A program made the position numbers and the translations under genes. Shown in pieces: positions 59,101 to 64,000 of a stretch of DNA of 64,000 nt. Source of the DNA: Leptasterias polaris (taxonomy: Eukaryota > Echinodermata > Asteroidea > Forcipulatida > Asteriidae); contig JAZGTN010000035.1 of assembly GCA_037783415.1 (NCBI GenBank), forward strand, positions 496,001 through 560,000. Reading direction: 5' to 3'. The notes below the pieces were generated by a model. The model ran no database searches and was not told where the DNA came from. It saw nothing but the letters and a program-made list of their open reading frames with translations. Positions within the stretch are counted from its first letter, which is position 1. Every line of letters begins with the position of its first letter.

Positions 59101-61343
59101 CAAAAAACCTTAAAGGCACTGTACACGTTTGGTAATTACTCAAAATGTATATTAGCATAAAAACTTACTTGGTAACGAGCAACGGAGAGCTGTTGATAGT
59201 ATACAACATTGTGAGAAACGACTACCTCTGAAGTAACGTAGTTTTTGAGAAAGAGGTAATTTCTCACTCAAATAATAAAAGACTTCTGGCCAGAAGCCTT
59301 TTATTCCTATCTGAAAGCACACTAATTTGTACAACAAGGGTGTTTTTTCTTTCATCATTTTCTTGCAACTTCACTGACCAATTGAGCCCAAATTTTCACA
59401 GGCTTGTTATTTTATGCATATGTTGGGATACACCAAGTGAGAATACTGGTCTTTGACAATTACCAAACGTGTTCAGTGCCTTTAACCTATAAATAAAGAC
59501 CAAATTTTGCACTCTATGCAAAAATGTACTTTTTTTAACTCCACATTTCGATGAACAACAAATCTACGAAAACGTAAAGTTCGGTCTGTGACGTTCCTTG
59601 TCCATTGGGGGCCCGCACACAGGGGGGAAATTCTCACAGCATCCGCGTCAAAATGTCTGATGGACACTGTGCTGTTTTGCATTTGCGAACGAAAGATTTG
59701 TAAAATTTAAGCAAACTGGATGCGGTTTTAGGTTGCCCGTTTGCAAGCCACGATCATGTTCACAAGGGGCCCAGGAACAATAACTGTGATGTGGGTCTTC
59801 GCATTGAGAGCACCTGTTTTTGGCATGATTTCTTGGTGCGATCTTGTTGTGACAATGTACCTTTATTGTACAGTCTTGTCAAGCCATCTTGTTCGTTTGT
59901 TTTCGTGGCATTCAAACCAAACCAACATTTGGTGGTCAATAAGGGCCATGTTGGTACCCCCTTCCCCTCCTCTATATTGTAGTTTTATTGTGTATTTGTA
60001 ATCTTATAAATTCTTTTAAGGATTTGGGGGGTACTTCTGTGCAAGAGGAAAATGTTGTGTTAAAGTGCGGGAACGATTAGTGGTACCCTCTGCCCCGATA
60101 TCGGTCATGGTGTACAAACCAAGTCGGGGAGTAAAATAGTCTGGTCACTCTAGCGTACTTTGGAATCCGCACCCTATTACTCTTATGCACACATGGAATC
60201 CCACGGGACGATAGTAGTACTAGCACGACAACTGAATCTGTGGAGCTGATATCGCACTACAGTGGACCGATATGCCATTTTAGGAAGCCTCGAAGCAATA
60301 ACATTGACTTTTCCCCCCGCCTTTTTCTTGCAGCGATATTGTTGGGTTTACAAGTCTATCCAGCGGCAGTTCGCCTTACGAGGTCGTCGCACTTCTGAAC
60401 AAACTCTACGTGACCTTTGACTCCATAATCGACGCGTATGACGTGTATAAAGTGGAGACAATTGGAGATGCGTGTAAGTTGACTCATCAAGCTCGTTATT
60501 TTCTGATAAATAAACAAAGAGGAGTAATAATTCCTGACATAAATGTTTGATGGCTGACGGTAAACACAGTCCACTGCATGCATTATTCATTCTTTGTGAG
60601 AATAACTTATTTGTGATGCCTAGTTCATATTTAATGGGTAGTGACTGTCAGACATTCAGAATCAAACGATTGTGCATGCATGACACTTCTTGAATAAAAT
60701 GACACGATTTTCCCGCCTTTTTGTCTCCCTTCAGATATGGTGGTATCTGGCATTCCAAAACGCAATGGTTTATTACACGCTGGAGAGATTGCCAGTATGG
60801 CAATAGACTTGGTTCAAGTCTGCGAGACGTTTGTGATTCCGCACAGGCAAGACATGAAACTGAGAATACGAGCCGGCATCCATTCGGGTAATTATTTACG
60901 AGGGTGACTGTTTTCCTTCTTTAGTTTTGTGTCACAATTTATATAATGCGTATAATAGCAGTTCCTATGTCGTTCGCTTTTGTCGCAAGAAGTACTGTTG
61001 GAAAATGGTGCAGCGACTCTCACACATTCACGAGGACGGGGTTGACTAAACACTTAAACTCAACGTACACTATCATCATTGATTTCATTATATCTTAACG
61101 AGTACTGTGTGTTTTAAAATGAACGTGATAACCCCTGTCATCAAGTTAAACTTTCACCAATCACAAGACCAATCGTTTGTCACTGAAAGCTCAAGAAATC
61201 ACAGCTGTGATATCATTCTGTACATCATTTTCAACCAATCACAGGCTCCGTTGTAGCGGGCGTTGTCGGCCTCAAGATGCCAAGATATTGTCTCTTCGGC
61301 GATACAGTCAACACAGCGTCTCGAATGGAGTCTACAGGAGAAG
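25988..61343 (+). CDS. Receptor-type (membrane) guanylyl cyclase, partial gene, 13 exons
   Basis: The product is a single-pass membrane receptor that makes cGMP from GTP when ligand binds outside the cell. Exons are 25988-26139, 31119-31191, 32412-32535, 33077-33163, 37538-37681, 43547-43668, 47000-47147, 49562-49724, 50796-51009, 53860-53948, 60334-60473, 60735-60887 and 61245-61343, together about 569 codons. The order is Cys-rich stalk, transmembrane helix, juxtamembrane linker, pseudokinase domain ([29 protein letters not shown]), coiled coil ([17 protein letters not shown]) and cyclase ([32 protein letters not shown]). The Glu of KVET and the Cys of RYCLF are the known guanine-specifying residues; both cyclase metal Asp and the VNTASR Asn and Arg are present. 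All splice phases agree except at exon 10/11, where one extra T breaks the frame. The extracellular domain and the cyclase C-terminus are outside the window. Echinoderm sperm-peptide receptors and vertebrate NPR1/NPR2 share this architecture; I cannot tell which orthologue this is. Confidence 0.95.
26303..26356. repeat. 17-bp tandem repeat, 3 copies
   Basis: The unit tccgaacttcaatgtag repeats three times almost perfectly. It sits in a wider zone (26265-26530) of gctacatttagg-type phrases in both orientations. Confidence 0.85.
26795..27060 (+). mobile_element. TTAA-flanked element, partial
   Basis: It starts TTAAAGCCTTCGGGCAACAT then tggtaattgtcaaagaccag, as in the intact copies at 41272 and (complemented) 59110. 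The right end could not be placed. Confidence 0.6.
27787..28012. mobile_element. MITE-like element, family D copy 2
   Basis: This is an inverted copy of 5631-5860, with near-identical text over 226 bp, including gcatgattggttagtgaatg in the middle. The ends are AGATAGGTTGCAGTATGACG and complement-matching GGGAACTATCTATA. Confidence 0.88.
28171..28192. repeat. Poly-G homopolymer, 22 bp
   Basis: An uninterrupted G run lies inside the intron between exons 1 and 2, with potential quadruplex structure on the coding strand. Confidence 0.95.
28915..29682. mobile_element. Family B long-TIR MITE copy 2, split by a nested element
   Basis: The left end ttaaagagggtcgccaaggt and right end ttgacattgaagcctctttt match copy 1. 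The element at 28967-29221 interrupts it. Removing that insert with one copy of its duplication restores the ...gtgatccactcattttcaaatag... continuity of the host element. Confidence 0.8.
28967..29221. mobile_element. TAGACTTG-ended TIR element with 9-bp target duplication (Mutator-like), copy 1
   Basis: The left end is TAGACTTGACTCAAGTCCC; the right end is the complement of TAGACTTGATTCAAGTCCC. Similarity continues inward to cgtgc. Direct repeat CTCATTTTC is at 28958-28966 and 29222-29230. It is 255 bp long and non-coding. A 9-bp duplication is the usual Mutator-superfamily length; assignment rests on that alone. Confidence 0.88.
30706..30866. mobile_element. Small MITE-like inverted repeat
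   Basis: The left end ATGGCCCTTTTCGAAATCA and, reversed, the right end ATGGGATCTTTTCGAAGCCA pair imperfectly. Further pairing runs through tccggct / ttggctccagct. It is about 160 bp. Confidence 0.6.
31119..31191 (+). CDS. Receptor GC exon 2: cytoplasmic juxtamembrane segment
   Basis: The acceptor is ttgatttcag and the donor CCAG|gtcaga, phase 0 to 1. It encodes [20 protein letters not shown] followed by DIKP. A Trp-rich segment just inside the membrane with an SWI-x(3)-D-D-I pattern is typical of receptor guanylyl cyclases before the kinase homology domain. Confidence 0.9.
31192..32411 (+). other. Receptor GC intron between exons 2 and 3
   Basis: The intron of 1220 nt contains a tandem array at 31528-31800 and a C run at 31880-31893. 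Confidence 0.85.
31528..31800. repeat. Tandem repeat, about 70-bp unit, 4 copies
   Basis: The phrase aaactttgcatggtg and its variants recur at about 31570, 31641, 31709 and 31781, each preceded by atgagtagga. The copies are imperfect. The array keeps a 103-codon frame open on the minus strand, which I regard as a repeat artefact. Confidence 0.85.
32412..32535 (+). CDS. Receptor GC exon 3: linker and start of pseudokinase N-lobe
   Basis: The acceptor is ctctgtttcag and the donor ATATT|gtacgt, phase 1 to 2. The Gly/Ser-rich stretch [17 protein letters not shown] corresponds to the loop that is phosphorylated in natriuretic-peptide receptors. Which serines are used here cannot be seen. It is followed by [12 protein letters not shown], the first strands of the kinase homology domain. 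Confidence 0.88.
32536..33076 (+). other. Receptor GC intron between exons 3 and 4
   Basis: The intron of 541 nt has gtacgt and tttacag ends and contains a C run near 32926-32939. Nothing else was seen. Confidence 0.85.
33077..33163 (+). CDS. Receptor GC exon 4: pseudokinase beta3 lysine and alphaC
   Basis: The acceptor is tttgtttacag and the donor CAG|gtagga, phase 2 to 2. It encodes [12 protein letters not shown] then IRKEVKQVR. The AIK lysine and the Glu of the following helix, which pair in true kinases, are both kept. Splicing straight to 37538 gives [16 protein letters not shown], the expected family sequence. Confidence 0.92.
35229..35830. repeat. Minisatellite, about 115-bp unit, 5 copies
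   Basis: Phrases cattcaaaaccacagtgg and cagtaggagggttgactgtg recur at 35229, 35349, 35468, 35581, 35691 and, partly, 35811, a spacing of 110-120 bp. The copies are diverged. Confidence 0.88.
35975..36073 (+). CDS. Candidate 99-nt cassette exon (uncertain)
   Basis: An open segment lies between a good acceptor (ttcgatttcag) and donor (AAG|gtatgc) inside the intron between exons 4 and 5. Its phase is 2-2, the same as that junction, so inclusion would add 33 residues without changing frame, between alphaC and beta4 of the pseudokinase. The peptide ([20 protein letters not shown], then [10 protein letters not shown]) matches nothing I know. The family sequence is complete without it, so it is either an alternative exon or a chance pseudo-exon. 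Confidence 0.3.
36473..36640. repeat. Perfect 28-bp tandem repeat, 6 copies
   Basis: The unit begins CGGGGTAGAACC and ends AGACCCGTGT. All six units are identical, 168 bp in total, and no other copy was seen in the window. Identity this complete implies recent expansion and likely length polymorphism. Confidence 0.97.
37538..37681 (+). CDS. Receptor GC exon 5: pseudokinase hinge region
   Basis: The acceptor is taatcttcag and the donor TTCAG|gtaagg, phase 2 to 2. It reads [16 protein letters not shown], then [18 protein letters not shown] and VPLNWSFR. The H-x-N-L, F-x-G-x-C and TEYCP-(K/R)-GSL motifs are hallmarks of the receptor guanylyl cyclase kinase homology domain. Confidence 0.95.
38343..38556. 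repeat. 18-bp tandem repeat, about 11 imperfect copies
   Basis: The unit is close to TTGAACATTGATTCCAAT. Because 18 is a multiple of 3, frames stay open on both strands through the array (for example 38301-38597 minus). I treat these as artefacts. Confidence 0.88.
39337..39712 (+). mobile_element. TTAA-type element copy
   Basis: It contains accataaaaacttacttggt, a central gaaacgtttctcagattgtg and the tail gaaattttcacag then caaaggtgtactttgcct. The same order is seen in the copies at 40869 and 45513. Ends are degraded. Confidence 0.75.
40869..41275 (+). mobile_element. TTAA-flanked element, adjoining the next copy
   Basis: It starts at TTAA (40869-40872) and ends at TTAA (41272-41275), which also begins the following element. 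An internal palindrome gaaacgtttctgcatgaaac / gtttctcag is present. Confidence 0.75.
41272..41641 (+). mobile_element. TTAA-flanked element (Kolobok/piggyBac-type MITE)
   Basis: TTAA is at both ends (41272-41275 and 41638-41641), followed inward by AAGGTAGGATATACCTTTGG and complementary ccaaaggtgtaattccct. The central palindrome aggcttcatgcctgaatgaa / gcctttctc is present. It is non-coding. Confidence 0.78.
42461..42677. mobile_element. MITE with perfect 22-bp inverted ends
   Basis: The left end ACTATAGACGATGTGACCTC (plus TG) is exactly complementary to the right end at 42656-42677. It is 217 bp and GC-richer than its surroundings, with internal cgccgggcaaaa / ttttgcccggcg also complementary. 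Confidence 0.9.
42915..43080 (+). mobile_element. tRNA-derived SINE, plus strand, short copy
   Basis: A tRNA-like head with box A GTGGCTGAGCGG and box B GGGTTCGAGTCCC is followed by gcgcttgtgtccttgagcaa. The tRNA-like part would not fold with a proper acceptor stem, so a functional tRNA is unlikely. Confidence 0.8.
43547..43668 (+). CDS. Receptor GC exon 6: pseudokinase catalytic-loop region
   Basis: The acceptor is cttcccgccag and the donor CCG|gtaaga, phase 2 to 1. It reads [17 protein letters not shown], then [15 protein letters not shown] and RWVVKIT. The loop is HGRLKSSN where active kinases have HRDLKxxN. The catalytic Asp is absent, as in the whole receptor cyclase family, so the domain should be a regulatory pseudokinase. 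Confidence 0.95.
44174..44519 (+). mobile_element. TTAA-flanked element
   Basis: TTAA is at 44174-44177 and 44516-44519. It starts AAGGCCCTGTATACTATTGG and ends accaaaagtatacaatgcct. The first 270 bp are nearly identical to 53955-54315. Confidence 0.88.
45303..46180. repeat. Direct duplication of a 210-bp block, 669 bp apart
   Basis: Blocks 45303-45512 and 45972-46180 both begin tggtccagcgcctgtagcat and both include ttttatgatcaactcatttt. Between them lies the TTAA element 45513-45908. In addition 45909-45975 is complementary to about 45113-45172. The arrangement suggests transposition followed by local duplication within a family B element. Confidence 0.85.
45513..45908 (+). mobile_element. 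TTAA-flanked element
   Basis: TTAA is at 45513-45516 and 45905-45908. Inward are AAGGCACAGTACACGTTTGG and complementary ccaaacgtatacagcacct. A central palindrome gagaagcgtttctgtcagaa / acgcttctcag is present. Confidence 0.88.
47000..47147 (+). CDS. Receptor GC exon 7: pseudokinase DYG and activation segment
   Basis: The acceptor is tatgttcag and the donor TATAG|gtaagg, phase 1 to 2. It starts [12 protein letters not shown], with DYG replacing the kinase DFG, and continues [16 protein letters not shown] and ITPYVDVY. The PPEIL stretch corresponds to the kinase APE motif. Confidence 0.93.
47180..47805. mobile_element. TAGACTTG-ended TIR element with 9-bp target duplication (Mutator-like), copy 2
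   Basis: The left end is TAGACTTGATTTCAAGTCTG; the right end is the complement of TAGACTTGGTTCCAAGTCTG, and similarity continues through tcg.gg. Perfect direct repeat GGGTTATGC is at 47171-47179 and 47806-47814. It is 626 bp and non-coding. It starts 33 bp after the exon 7 donor. Confidence 0.92.
47942..48200 (+). mobile_element. tRNA-derived SINE, plus strand, fuller copy
   Basis: The head has tggccgggcggtcagg (box A region) and box B GGGTTCGAGTCCC, then cttatttccttgagcaagac and gggtgggacgtaaag. The tail includes ccccgtgtgttgtgtaatgc. The same layout occurs reversed at 11985-12225. Confidence 0.85.
49562..49724 (+). CDS. Receptor GC exon 8: pseudokinase C-lobe
   Basis: The acceptor is ccttcgtacag. 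The donor AAG|gtctga is weak, but the next in-frame codon after AAG GTC would be a stop. Phase is 2 to 0. It reads [16 protein letters not shown] and then [11 protein letters not shown], matching the S-F-x-I-I-L-x-E and R-P pattern of the family, and ends CPCPEEYKK. Confidence 0.92.
49725..50795 (+). other. Receptor GC intron between exons 8 and 9
   Basis: The intron of 1071 nt has a TCTG/CTGT microsatellite scattered between 50225 and 50520, and a short duplicated block gaaacaagaaaatattaata at about 50325-50400. No gene was seen. Confidence 0.85.
50796..51009 (+). CDS. Receptor GC exon 9: end of pseudokinase and dimerisation coiled coil
   Basis: The acceptor is tcttaagtag and the donor CTACA|gtaagt, phase 0 to 1. 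It opens [20 protein letters not shown], the last pseudokinase helices. It continues [20 protein letters not shown] and [16 protein letters not shown], a heptad-like helix that couples receptor dimerisation to the cyclase in this family. Confidence 0.94.
52344..52520. mobile_element. MITE with TATAG(A/G)CCTTATGCAT ends
   Basis: The left end TATAGACCTTATGCATTGAC and the complement of the right end TATAGGCCTTATGCATATGA, followed in both by cgtca, are near-perfect inverted repeats. It is 177 bp, GC-rich and non-coding. Confidence 0.88.
53390..53550. mobile_element. Diverged family D MITE fragment
   Basis: It shares gaccaatcatgcaa, taacgcataacg and the end gtgggaactata with 5631-5860, in the orientation of copy 2. 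It is heavily decayed. Confidence 0.5.
53860..53948 (+). CDS. Receptor GC exon 10: entry to cyclase domain, with apparent 1-nt frameshift
   Basis: The acceptor is gtctttttcag and the donor CAG|gtacgt. In phase with exon 9 it reads [20 protein letters not shown] then SFESCTIF, exactly the family start of the catalytic domain. The next bases are TTTCTTCAG where TTCTTCAG is needed for F-F-S joined to D-I-V-G-F-T in exon 11. One T too many in the run 53940-53942 makes the exon 89 nt instead of 88, and translation would stop within exon 11. An assembly error or a null allele would both explain it. Confidence 0.88.
53955..54315 (+). mobile_element. TTAA-flanked element abutting the exon 10 donor
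   Basis: TTAA is at 53955-53958 and 54312-54315. It begins AAGGCCCTGTACACTATTGG. The insertion starts directly after the six-base donor gtacgt of exon 10. It is nearly identical to 44174-44519 over its first 270 bp. Confidence 0.88.
58906..59104 (+). mobile_element. Half of an AGGGACACGTTGCC repeat
   Basis: It starts TTAAAGGGACACGTTGCCTT and runs to gtccgccatttcgtag, the expected centre of this palindromic family. The other half is absent. The next TTAA element follows at 59110. Confidence 0.65.
59110..59485. mobile_element. TTAA-flanked element, best-preserved ends
   Basis: TTAA is at 59110-59113 and 59482-59485. The terminal inverted repeats are AAGGCACTGTACACGTTTGG and complementary ccaaacgtgttcagtgcctt, continuing with taatt. 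The centre is a palindrome (cttctggccagaag). Confidence 0.9.
60334..60473 (+). CDS. Receptor GC exon 11: cyclase catalytic core, first metal site
   Basis: The acceptor is tttttcttgcag and the donor GCGT|gtaagt. Read in the family frame (first base completing a Ser codon) it gives [11 protein letters not shown], then [20 protein letters not shown] and [13 protein letters not shown]. The Asp of DIVGFT binds the first metal and the Asp of IGDAY the second; the Glu of KVET is the guanine-selecting residue. This frame is open throughout, so the shift is confined to exon 10. Confidence 0.95.
60474..60734 (+). other. Receptor GC intron between exons 11 and 12
   Basis: The intron of 261 nt has gtaagt and ccttcag ends and no repeats recognised. 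Confidence 0.9.
60735..60887 (+). CDS. Receptor GC exon 12: cyclase core
   Basis: The acceptor is tctcccttcag and the donor TCGG|gtaatt, phase 1 to 1. It reads [20 protein letters not shown], then [17 protein letters not shown] and [17 protein letters not shown]-(I/L)-P-x-R-N-G and L-R-I-x-x-G-I-H-(S/T)-G are signatures of the family. It is separated from exon 11 by only 261 nt. Confidence 0.96.
60888..61244 (+). other. Receptor GC intron between exons 12 and 13
   Basis: The intron of 357 nt has gtaatt and atcacag ends and no repeats recognised. Confidence 0.9.
61245..61343 (+). CDS. Receptor GC exon 13: GTP-specificity and transition-state residues
   Basis: The acceptor is aaccaatcacag and the donor GAAG|gtttgt, phase 1 to 1. 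It reads [11 protein letters not shown], then [19 protein letters not shown] and TGE. The Cys of RYCLF selects guanine; the Asn and Arg of VNTASR stabilise the transition state. The next family residues (A-L-K/R-I-H) are not found in phase before the window ends, so at least one more coding exon lies beyond 64000. Confidence 0.96.
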
Positions 61344-64000
61344 GTTTGTAAACAAGTTTTTCAGCTGGGATTTTGTGTTACCTGTTCTACCTGTGCTTTA
61401 TAGGAAGAATATTTGTCATATCTTCCTTTTGTATTGAAAGTACGGCCCAACACCCAGTTATTGGTTGATTCGGTGAGACGATTTAACGCTCGGTGACGTC
61501 ATGATCACATGGTTGAATGGCTTTCCGGGCACTGTGTGTTAGGGAAAAGGTACAGCCACGGAGCAAGGACCTGCATGAATGCTGCAACTCGTCGTCTTTC
61601 CTTGGACACCATGTCCCTCAACTCCTAGTTAATTTTATAGTCGGACTTCACAAAGTATAACCAAAACTCAAGAAACCGTTAAAAATGTCAATCTCACATT
61701 TCTAGAAGGTTTTTAAGGCTTCGGCCCATGGCCTACTAGTGACTTTTTATTTTGTAAACCGTTATGTACGCAAAAGAAGGGCATAAGGCTCGACGCCCTT
61801 CTTCTAAGCACACAAAGTACTTTTTCTGCAACAAAAGGCCGAAAGCAATTAAATGGCTCTTGACAAAACAAATATGGTATTACTGTTCCATTTGTGTTGC
61901 TAGAATTACCCCGAAGAGAAGTTTTCCAATCCCATGCATTATTTAACCTTCCTATAATGACTAATGAGCGGCAGAAATCCAACCAAACTTTCACACTTAG
62001 TTTTCTTGTAACAATAATAATAATAAGGTTGCCTGCGCCCTTTCCCCGGTGACTTTTCGTTGCGTCCTTCTTCTGGCACACACGGCGGTACGTCTGTGTG
62101 GGTAATGCACGTTAAAGGCAAAATAAACCTTTGGTTTTTGGAACCGTTCGGTTGTTTTAATCCTATATAAATGTAGAAATATACAATAAAACTAACCTGT
62201 GAAAATTTCGTTTCAAAACGTTGTCGCGTTTTTTAGTTATCGCCGAAAAACCGGAGCGAATATGTCGGACCGGACCACTTGCCTTCGTTAGCCTAACTTT
62301 CGATGCCCGTAACTGCCTATATTTGGGATCTGCAGGAAAAAAATGCTGGCTGACCCCATCTTTAGTCGTTTTGCTGCATCCAGCAGCAATTTTCGTTGGA
62401 AAAATGCAAGAAAAAAACACCTTTTGGATAACCAAACGAAACGTACAATCTCACTACTTGCACGTGTATATACAACGTAAATGCAGGCAAGTTCGAGTGG
62501 GGTCGATGTTCAATCGAGGCGAAGTCTTCCTCGATTGACGTCACAAAAAGGGATGAGCGGAGTCGCCCCCAAACAACTTTATCTATTTTTTTAACATATA
62601 AATACTGACAAACAATTACTCAAAAAATTGTTTTATTGTTAATATACATATACTCTTATATTTAAAAAAAAAAAAAATATTATTTCCTGGTGACTTTAAC
62701 GAGGTGAAATGTTTCTCAAAATGCTTTATACTATCGTAAGCTGCTGTATGCTTCTGACCAAGAAGTTTTTATTGCCATTAATTTTATTAGAGTGATTACC
62801 AAACGTATACAGACCCTTAAAACGTACAGGATTGGTAACATTGTTTTAATGTTAGTCTGAATCTGAAAGCTTACAAACATTTCTGTGAAATGTTTCCCTC
62901 TAGAATAAAGTCATTTGATTTCTGTTGTTACAACAAAAATGAAGGACAATGTGTTAACATGCTTATTAGGAGAACAACATATAGTTTTGATATCAAATCT
63001 TTTTTGATAATTGAGCTTGTTTGTTGTGTACTAAACGTCCTGATAAAGTTCAATTGTCGGATAATATATAAATAAGTGATGTGTTTGGAAACAAATATTA
63101 CGAATACCTAAAATGGTATTATACCATAACGGGTGAGAACAGGTTAAAACAGCACTCGGTTCTGATTTCAAATTGCCACATCGATATTGAGGAAAATTAG
63201 GGACGTGCTGAGAATCCTGATCTAAACATCAAACCATCAGTTGTGGTTTTTTTCTTCTCCAAAACATTACCTCGTTTTTGATGAAAATGTTCATTATATA
63301 GGCTCGTGTATTGTGTCGTGTAGGAATGAAACTGTCCTCAATGATTGTGTCATGAAACTAGAAGGATTAGAATCCATGAAGGATTAGAATGAAAACACAC
63401 TTTCAAAAACAAACGAGGTATTAAATATTTAAAAGGGGAAGTACAGTATAGTGTTTTGGTGAGCAGCTTAAAATACATTCAAATTCAGTTTGTCAGTAGA
63501 CGCACCGTCGAGAAAACTGTGAAGATGTCATCAAATTCATAGGTCTCATTTAGTGATGAAAACGAACATCGGTTTATGTTTGTCGTGAAATTTGTGAAGT
63601 TTCATTATTTCGAATGTGGCAGTCGAAACAAGCAACGGTGATTTTATTTATTTATTTATTTTTATTTTGTTATTATATATTATTTTTTGTTGGGGGGGGG
63701 TTCTAGTGCTATTTTCTGGACATCGAAAGCGTTTCAGACCAAAATATTTCTCTGGTGGTTTGGCACTGACCTGAACTTTATAATCAATGAGATTTCAGAT
63801 TGAATTTTCTCAAAGATAATTGTCATAACTAACAATTCTGTACTCTGTTTTCAAAATCGTCCATGTTCCCCGAGGTCTTTCGTAGCTTTGCGTGCATCTG
63901 CACTGGAGTACGACTCCCGCGTTCCTGATTTATGGAACAGCCGGTGCGATAAACCAGAGTATGTTTTGTCACAGTTGGACGTCTGAAAACAAACATGTCG
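61344..64000 (+). other. Receptor GC intron after exon 13, continuing past the window
   Basis: No in-phase continuation of the cyclase domain (expected A-L-K/R-I-H) was found. The segment contains a long or composite TTAA element (62112-62820) and AT-rich sequence. Poly-A lies at about 62664-62676 and a G run near 63690-63698. Confidence 0.7.
62112..62820. mobile_element. TTAA-flanked element with extra internal sequence
   Basis: TTAA is at 62112-62115 and 62817-62820. The left half (aaacctttggtttttggaac, cctgtgaaaatttcg, tcgccgaaaaaccggagcga) is the complement of the right half of 45513-45908. The right end (attaccaaacgtatacagac) also fits. About 400 bp of unrelated sequence lies in the middle, so this is either a longer relative or a nested insertion. 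Confidence 0.6.

Larger units (their letters stand above)
53949..60333 (+). other. Receptor GC intron between exons 10 and 11
   Basis: The largest confirmed intron, 6385 nt. It holds TTAA elements at 53955-54315 and 59110-59485 and half of another family at 58906-59104. It also holds an ATT microsatellite (57109-57130), a C run (58110-58126) and a 183-codon open frame (58095-58646) without known motifs. Confidence 0.8.

Noticed and set aside
63461..63499. L-K-I-H-S encoded after gagcag, resembling the next cyclase motif
   Set aside because: It needs phase 0, but exon 13 ends in phase 1. A stop follows six codons after it.
63886..63986. Possible terminal exon: ttcgtag acceptor, phase 1, reading A-L-R-A-S-A-L-E-Y then a stop after 33 codons
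   Set aside because: Only A-L-R agrees with the family, where A-L-(K/R)-I-H and about 40 more conserved residues are expected. The acceptor tract is weak.

Overview
This 64 kb window is animal nuclear DNA: AT-rich, intron-dominated and full of short non-autonomous transposons, with no operons or prokaryotic gene layout. Several repeat families (TTAA-flanked elements starting AGGCACTGTACAC, an AGGGACACGTTGCC element, a tRNA-derived SINE) resemble ones I associate with echinoderms, especially sea stars. That is recall, not a search, so the organism is best called a probable asteroid.

One protein-coding gene of the host is clear. It is on the + strand from 25988 to 61343 and encodes a single-pass receptor guanylyl cyclase (natriuretic-peptide / sperm-chemoattractant receptor type). 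Thirteen exons with matching splice phases give, in order, an extracellular Cys-rich juxtamembrane motif plus transmembrane helix, a short cytoplasmic linker, a pseudokinase (kinase homology) domain over eight exons, the dimerisation coiled coil, and most of the class III cyclase domain. The extracellular ligand-binding exons lie upstream and the last cyclase exon(s) downstream. The key catalytic residues are present, but exon 10 carries one extra T (53940-53942). This puts the following catalytic exons out of frame, so the locus is either a null allele or carries an assembly error. A further 99-nt, phase 2-2 open segment (35975-36073) with both splice signals could be a cassette exon in the pseudokinase domain.

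Positions 1-25987 contain no recognisable host exon and are probably a long intron or upstream flank. They hold a broken non-LTR retrotransposon (reverse transcriptase, 15698-17460) between matching inverted repeats, a 1.3 kb foldback element with a perfect 6-bp target duplication (19422-20718), a near-identical 185-bp hairpin (23901-24329), and assorted MITEs, SINEs and microsatellites.

The receptor introns hold further repeats. Two elements with TAGACTTG ends and perfect 9-bp target duplications (28967-29221 and 47180-47805) look Mutator-like. Many TTAA-flanked elements are present, one ending 6 bp from the exon 10 splice donor. There are also tandem arrays with units of about 18, 28, 70 and 115 bp. 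I found no convincing second host gene, standalone tRNA, rRNA or CRISPR array.
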